Assembly (NCBI GenBank): GCA_022511285.1
Contig: JAFLRW010000092.1
Location: 283-7,504, forward strand
DNA: 7,222 nucleotides
Direction: 5' to 3'
Source of the DNA: Duncaniella sp.
GTDB lineage: Bacteria; Bacteroidota; Bacteroidia; Bacteroidales; Muribaculaceae
Position 1 is the stretch's first letter; every line of letters begins with the position of its first letter. Below the pieces are notes generated by a model. It had not been told where the DNA came from. It saw nothing but the letters and a program-made list of their open reading frames with translations, and ran no database searches. The translations under genes were made by a program, and so were the position numbers. This document shows, piece by piece, positions 1-4,133 of the stretch.

Positions 1-523
1 GACCTCCGCCCACATCCACAAGCTGCACCATCAGCTCCTCGATGCCCTTGATTATATTCAGGAAAACCATCTTGCTCACAAACCGCTCGATGCAAGCCGC
101 GTCATCTTCACTGAAAACATAGGCAATCTTAAGCTCATTGATGTGGGTTTCGAGCAGCGCAAGGCGCTCTCACAAGCCGACACCGGCGATGATATCTATA
201 ACTACGGCCTCCTGCTCGGTCAGGCCCTCGATGCCGTCCCCGACCCCGACCCGCGCCTGAGGCGTGTGGCCGACAGATGCACCGACCCCGACCCTCGTCG
301 GCGATATGCCACACTCAGCTCCCTGCGCCTTGCTCTCGAACCTCGTCGCACACACATCATTTACCTCATTATCATAGCCTTCCTCCTGGCTATGATTGCC
401 ATATTGCTTTGGCTCAACTCCGCCCACCGCCCATCAGGGATAAATCCTGAGATTCCGAGTCAGACGGCAGCACTGTTCACATCCCATTCATCACCATTTT
501 CATCATACATTTCGTGTCTGTAA
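1..523 (+). CDS. C-terminal part of a membrane-anchored kinase-like protein (probable pseudokinase), 5' end outside window
   Basis: The frame is open from base 2 to the TAA at 521-523, giving 173 visible residues; the true start lies outside the window. Residues 4-113 read like the C-lobe of a Ser/Thr kinase: helix E (HQLLDALDYIQENHLAH), a catalytic-loop region, the beta strands leading to D47-V48-G49 in place of DFG, a helix F-like DDIYNYGLLLGQAL, and a final helix with the kinase-like 'C.DPDPRRRYATL' pattern. The catalytic loop is degraded: HRD is H26-K27-P28, and the usual Lys and Asn of 'HRDLKPxN' are D30 and R33. Only the metal-binding Asp of DFG seems kept, so phosphotransfer looks unlikely and a scaffold or ligand-sensing role is inferred. 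Residues 118-138 form one strongly hydrophobic membrane segment, followed by a tail of about 35 residues, probably periplasmic. The stop overlaps the next gene by 10 nt, implying co-translation. Kinase fold is likely; partner and function are unknown. Confidence 0.7.
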   Translation, partial: TSAHIHKLHHQLLDALDYIQENHLAHKPLDASRVIFTENIGNLKLIDVGFEQRKALSQADTGDDIYNYGLLLGQALDAVPDPDPRLRRVADRCTDPDPRRRYATLSSLRLALEPRRTHIIYLIIIAFLLAMIAILLWLNSAHRPSGINPEIPSQTAALFTSHSSPFSSYISCL

Positions 524-1644
524 CCATCATTCCCATCGAGCCCACAAAAAAAGAGCTCACGAAATACGTCAAATTCGGCATTGACCTGTATCGCGACAAT
601 CCTTGCTACGTCCCGCCGTTGATTTTCGACGACGTCAACACCTTGCTCCCGGCCAAAAATCCGGCCTTCTTCTTTTGTGAGGCGCAATCTTTTATGGCCT
701 ATCGCGACAACAAGCCCGTAGGCCGAATCACAGCTATCATCAACAATCTCGTCAACGAAAAAAGCGGACGCAAAGAGGCTCGCTTCGGATTTGTGGATTT
801 TATTGACGACGTTGAGGTCACCGACGCCCTTTTTGCTGCCGCTGAAGATTGGGCTCGCTCTAAAGGGATGACTGAAATCATCGGTCCTATGGGCTTCTCG
901 GATATGGACCACGAGGGTATGCTCGTGTTCGGATTTGATGAAATGGGCACAATGGCCACTATCTACAACCACGCCTACTATCCTCAACACGTAGAGCGTC
1001 TCGGATATGTCAAAGACACCGACTGGATAGAATTCCGCATCACTGTCCCTGACCGTGTCCCTGAAAAGATGAGCCGGATAGCCCAGATTGTAATGAAAAA
1101 ATACAATCTCCGCATAGTAAAATACACCTCAGCATCCAAACTCAAGGCCGACTATGGGCATGCGCTGTTCGATCTCATCAACGAAGCCTATGCCAACCTC
1201 TACGGCTACTCTACGCTCACCGAGCGTCAGATTGACTACTATATTGACATGTACTTAAGCCTCATCCGTTTGGAATACGTCAGTCTGGTAGTCGATGCGT
1301 CTGACCGCCTCATCGGCGTGGGCATCACCCTCCCCTCCCTCTCCAAGGCTCTCCGAAAATCAGGTGGCAGTCTCTTCCCATTCGGATGGTGGCACCTCCT
1401 CAAAGCTCTCCGAGGCAAGAATGATGTGGTCGACCTGATGTTAATCGCCGTTAAGCCGGAATTCCAGTCGCGCGGAGTCAACTCCCTCTTCTTCTACGAC
1501 CTGCTGAACATCTATATCAAAAACGGCGTGAAATTTGCCGAAACAAACCTCGAACTCGAAGAGAACCACAACGTACAGTCGCAATGGGAATACTTTGAGA
1601 AACGCCTGCACCGCCGCCGCCGAGCCTACCGCAAACACCTCTGA
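514..1644 (+). CDS. GNAT-like N-acyltransferase family protein, 376 aa
   Basis: This soluble 376-residue protein belongs, by its look, to a Bacteroidota family of long, two-part GNAT-like acyltransferases often annotated simply as N-acetyltransferase. It begins MSVTIIPIEP, then has the family-like 'NPCYVPPLIFDD' (29-40), 'FMAYRDNKPVGRITAIIN' (60-77) and 'GPMGFSDMDHEGMLVFGFD' (124-142). The best acyl-CoA loop candidate is Q318-S-R-G-V-N323 within 'VKPEFQSRGVNSLFFYDLL' (313-331), matching the GNAT Q/RxxGxG/A pattern only loosely. A basic tail (RLHRRRRAYRKHL) ends the protein. The start is GTG at 514: an in-frame TGA at 448-450 and the absence of a better ATG leave it as the natural choice, and it gives a normal family N-terminus. 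It overlaps the kinase-like gene by 10 nt and is followed after 4 nt by a glycosyltransferase. The acyl donor and acceptor cannot be read from the sequence; surface lipid or glycan modification is only a guess from context. Confidence 0.8.
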   Translation: MSVTIIPIEPTKKELTKYVKFGIDLYRDNPCYVPPLIFDDVNTLLPAKNPAFFFCEAQSFMAYRDNKPVGRITAIINNLVNEKSGRKEARFGFVDFIDDVEVTDALFAAAEDWARSKGMTEIIGPMGFSDMDHEGMLVFGFDEMGTMATIYNHAYYPQHVERLGYVKDTDWIEFRITVPDRVPEKMSRIAQIVMKKYNLRIVKYTSASKLKADYGHALFDLINEAYANLYGYSTLTERQIDYYIDMYLSLIRLEYVSLVVDASDRLIGVGITLPSLSKALRKSGGSLFPFGWWHLLKALRGKNDVVDLMLIAVKPEFQSRGVNSLFFYDLLNIYIKNGVKFAETNLELEENHNVQSQWEYFEKRLHRRRRAYRKHL

Positions 1645-1648
1645 GCCG

Positions 1649-2482
1649 ATGTCCGTTCAGCTCACCCTTGACATCCTCATAGCCACCCACACGCCGGCCG
1701 GAATCCTCCGTGTGGCCGACGTGGTTTTGCCGCCGATTGACCGTGTGAGATACATAGTCTCCTGGCAATCTCATGGTGACGCCCCAATCCCCCCATCTCT
1801 TGCAGGTCGCCCCGACGTTGAGATTCACCGCTTCGATGCCATCGGCCAAAGCCACAACCGCAATAACGCCTTGGCCCATGCCGGCGGCGACATACAGCTG
1901 ATAGCCGATGATGATCTCATCTACACTCCGGAGCGACTACAAAGCGTCATCCACGCATTTGAGACACACCCACAGATGGAGATGGCCCTGTTTCGCTACG
2001 ACGGGCCTGACACAAAAACCTATCCCGCTGCGGAATGTCCCATAGGGCAAACCCTTCCCAAAGGCTACTATGCATCCAACATCGAAATAGCCATCCGGCG
2101 CAGCAGCCGTGCCGGCGCACTGCGCTATGACCCAGACTTCGGCATAGCATCGCCTCGCTGGAGCCTCGGAGAAGACGCCATCCTGCTCCTCACAGCCCGT
2201 CGGCTCGGCCTCAACATCAGATTTTTCCCAATCACCATCACCACCCATCCGGGCCACTCTACAGGCACACGCCCTATGAGTGCTACGGGCGACCTCAGAG
2301 CAACAGGAGCCTGCATTTCGCTTGAGCATCCATGCTCCTGGCCCTTGCGGATACCCCTCAAAGCGTGGCGCGAATGGCGCCGAGGCAGAATGGCGCTGCT
2401 TCGAGGCATCACTCAAATGACCCTCGGAGCCCTGGATGCCACCTTCCGCTACACACCTCCTTGGAAACGCCCCACACCATAA
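1649..2482 (+). CDS. Family 2 (GT-A fold) glycosyltransferase, 277 aa
   Basis: It likely transfers a sugar from a nucleotide-sugar donor to a surface glycan or lipid on the cytoplasmic side of the membrane. The N-terminus is a GT-A first strand (LTLDILIATHTP, 5-16). 'GQSHNRNNALAHAGGDIQLIADDDL' (66-90) is the classic GT2 block leading to the metal-binding D87-D88-D89. 'GEDAILLLTARRLGL' (174-188) carries the E175-D176 pair expected near the catalytic base. The C-terminal part (about 230-277) is basic and aromatic (WREWRRGRM), with no membrane segment, suggesting peripheral membrane contact. I chose the ATG at 1649, 4 nt after the acyltransferase stop: the frame stays open upstream to 1535, but those 38 residues are low-complexity translation of the acyltransferase's 3' end. 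Length is near the usual size of short GT2 enzymes. Donor and acceptor are unknown. Together with the acyltransferase, a glycolipid or capsule-related role is plausible but unproven. Confidence 0.85.
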   Translation: MSVQLTLDILIATHTPAGILRVADVVLPPIDRVRYIVSWQSHGDAPIPPSLAGRPDVEIHRFDAIGQSHNRNNALAHAGGDIQLIADDDLIYTPERLQSVIHAFETHPQMEMALFRYDGPDTKTYPAAECPIGQTLPKGYYASNIEIAIRRSSRAGALRYDPDFGIASPRWSLGEDAILLLTARRLGLNIRFFPITITTHPGHSTGTRPMSATGDLRATGACISLEHPCSWPLRIPLKAWREWRRGRMALLRGITQMTLGALDATFRYTPPWKRPTP

Positions 2483-2531
2483 GTCACAGAGCATTAGATC
2501 AAATCATATCAAACCGCCAACTCATACATAG

Positions 2532-3869
2532 ATGAAGAAAAATCAGTTTAACACTAAATTCGGAGTAGTAGCAGCCACCGTAGGGTCAGCCGTAGGGCTT
2601 GGCAATATATGGCGATTCCCCTACGAGGCGGGTGCTCACGGAGGCGGAGCTTTTCTGATTGTCTATCTGCTCTTTGTGCTGATACTCGGCATCCCGGTGA
2701 TATGCGCTGAATTTCTGATAGGCCATAGCTCGGGAGCCGATGTCTATACAGCGTTCACCAAACTCAATGGAGGCAGACTGTGGCGACTGGTGGGGCGTAT
2801 GGGTCTGGCGGCAGCATTGCTAATTTTGGGATTCTACTCAGTGGTTGCAGGATGGACGGTGGAGTATATCTATCAGTCAGTAATCAGTTTCGGAGGCGCC
2901 ACGACAGCAGATGAACTACACGCTCAGTTTGGAGCATTTTCATCCGATGCCGTTAAGCCGCTGTGGTGGATACTGGCATTCCTTGCCGCCAACTATGTGA
3001 TTCTGATACGAGGCGTAGGAAAGGGAATTGAACGAATGAGCAATATCCTGATGCCGCTCCTGTTTGTAATACTATTGGTTTTTGTAATCAACTCCTTGAT
3101 GCTTCCCAAGGCTGCCGAGGGGCTTGAATTTCTCTTTAAGCCTGATTTTTCCGCCATCACGCCAAGCGTGGTGCTTGGAGCGTTAGGGCAAGCCTTCTTC
3201 TCGCTCAGCCTCGGATTGGGATGCTTGATTACTTATGCCAGTTACTTCCGGGCAGACACACCGCTTGTCAAGACGGCAACCATATCAGCACTGCTCGATA
3301 TGTTGGTGGCGATAATGGCCGGTGTTATAATCTTTCCCGCCGTCTTTACGTATGGTCAAGAACCTTCGGCCGGCCCGCAACTCGTATTTGAAGTGCTCCC
3401 ATCAATATTCCTTAATATGCCCGGCGGAATAGTGTGGGCCACACTGTTCTTCATACTGCTTTTTGTGGCCTCGCTCACATCCACACTCTCAATGTTTGAG
3501 ATTCTGATAGCTTATATGGAACGGTCGCTGAGCATGTCACGCCTTAAAGCCGTAAGTCTGACATTGATGGTGGTGATAGTGCTGTCGACGCTCTGCAGCC
3601 TCTCATTTGGAAAGCTTGACGGCATCAGAGTGTTCGGGCTCAATTTATTCAGTCTGTCAGACTATTTGAGTTCCAATATCCTCCTTCCGGTGGGCGGGAT
3701 ACTGATATCTATATTTGCCGGATGGATTGTGGAGCGCCACACAGTGCGCCTTGAGTTGCTGGGCTCAGCACCGTCGACTCTGCTGCGCATCAGCGTTAGA
3801 ATAATAATATTCAACCTCCGCTACCTCGCACCCATAGGCATCGGCCTCATCTTCATCTTCGGCCTTTAG
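2532..3869 (+). CDS. Sodium-dependent transporter of the NSS/SNF family, 445 aa, 11 TM segments
   Basis: This is a Na+-coupled symporter of the LeuT-fold neurotransmitter:sodium symporter family, probably importing an amino acid or related amine across the inner membrane. The N-terminal signature is clear: 'GSAVGLGNIWRFPYEAG' (18-34) is the unwound TM1 that binds substrate and sodium, with N25 matching LeuT N27. Y102 in TM3 matches LeuT Y108. TM6 carries 'FFSLSLGLG' (222-230), and TM8 carries A313-S-L-T316-S317, matching the LeuT Na2 site A351/T354/S355. About 11 hydrophobic spans can be counted, ending at residue 445, as in MhsT and Tyt1 rather than the 12 of LeuT. D256 in TM7 may take the place of chloride, as acidic residues there do in bacterial members. 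The ATG at 2532 has no Shine-Dalgarno, normal for Bacteroidota. It follows the glycosyltransferase by 49 nt, in which I see no promoter. Substrate cannot be assigned. Confidence 0.95.
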   Translation: MKKNQFNTKFGVVAATVGSAVGLGNIWRFPYEAGAHGGGAFLIVYLLFVLILGIPVICAEFLIGHSSGADVYTAFTKLNGGRLWRLVGRMGLAAALLILGFYSVVAGWTVEYIYQSVISFGGATTADELHAQFGAFSSDAVKPLWWILAFLAANYVILIRGVGKGIERMSNILMPLLFVILLVFVINSLMLPKAAEGLEFLFKPDFSAITPSVVLGALGQAFFSLSLGLGCLITYASYFRADTPLVKTATISALLDMLVAIMAGVIIFPAVFTYGQEPSAGPQLVFEVLPSIFLNMPGGIVWATLFFILLFVASLTSTLSMFEILIAYMERSLSMSRLKAVSLTLMVVIVLSTLCSLSFGKLDGIRVFGLNLFSLSDYLSSNILLPVGGILISIFAGWIVERHTVRLELLGSAPSTLLRISVRIIIFNLRYLAPIGIGLIFIFGL

Positions 3870-3887
3870 AATAAGGTGCGTGTGGAG

Positions 3888-4001
3888 TCAGATGAGCGGA
3901 GTCATATAGACAGGAAGATATATCAGCTCCGCCTCACGCGAGTAATCCTTCGTGTAGATAAGATATGAATTGTCGATGCAATTGCACTGTTTTACAAGTG
4001 G
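3888..4001 (-). pseudogene. Possible C-terminal remnant of a lost minus-strand gene
   Basis: On the minus strand 37 codons are open between an in-frame TAA (4002-4004) and a TGA (3888-3890). There is no ATG, GTG or TTG near the upstream end, so it cannot be a complete normal gene as it stands. The translation has the look of real protein: an alternating hydrophobic/charged segment 'CIDNSYLIYTKDYSREAE' followed by 'LIYLPVYMTPLI' before the stop. That resembles the final beta strands of a folded domain more than chance sequence. It ends 18 nt from the symporter stop, in convergent orientation, and lies beyond the terminator that should stop pectinesterase transcription. I do not recognise the family. 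It may be what remains after a deletion, or a chance open frame; confidence is low. Confidence 0.3.
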
Positions 4002-4010
4002 TTATATGAT

Positions 4011-4073
4011 ATTTTGCCGCTAAGCGCAGAATTTGAAATGCTGATTTTGCCGCTGAGCGCGGAATTTGGAATG
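4011..4073. repeat. Two tandem copies of a 30-nt imperfect direct repeat (33-nt period)
   Basis: Copies at 4011-4040 and 4044-4073 match at 27 of 30 positions, separated by CTG. All three differences are A in the first copy and G in the second. Each copy contains a 9-nt dyad, CGCT-n-AGCG (4018-4026 and 4051-4059), and the first difference falls exactly at its centre. The second copy can extend pairing as CCGC..GCGG, which the first cannot. The pair lies just before the terminator in the convergent spacer. The function is unknown; it could be a dispersed intergenic repeat family or a local duplication. Confidence 0.8.
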
Positions 4074-4074
4074 C

Positions 4075-4112
4075 AAAAAGCGCCTGCTCGAGGGAATGAG
4101 CGGGCGCTTTTT
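4075..4112. terminator. Strong bidirectional intrinsic terminator
   Basis: A10-bp perfect stem, AAAAAGCGCC with GGCGCTTTTT, continues through one T-G wobble into GCTC/GAGC, closing an 8-nt loop (GAGGGAAT, 4090-4097). With A and T runs at its two ends, the hairpin is followed by a T tract whichever strand is transcribed. It sits 21 nt beyond the pectinesterase stop and about 205 nt beyond the symporter stop, so it fits as a shared terminator between the converging genes. Confidence 0.93.
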
Positions 4113-4133
4113 GAGGTTTATGGGATGTGGGGA

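Noticed and set aside
460..990. 176-codon open frame on the - strand, opposite the start of the acyltransferase
   Set aside because: Antisense shadow of a gene with a coherent family sequence; no motif or own start context.
1535..1648. Upstream extension of the glycosyltransferase by 38 codons
   Set aside because: It would overlap the acyltransferase by about 110 nt and adds a low-complexity Thr/Asn/Ala-rich lead; the ATG at 1649 gives a normal GT2 N-terminus.
1937..2494. 185-codon open frame on the - strand, opposite the glycosyltransferase
   Set aside because: Antisense to a gene with clear GT2 motifs; the Cys, Arg and Gly-rich translation looks like chance.
2483..2531. A separate promoter for the symporter gene
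   Set aside because: No TAnnTTTG or spaced TTTG could be found in these 49 bases, so read-through from upstream or a promoter inside the glycosyltransferase is more likely.
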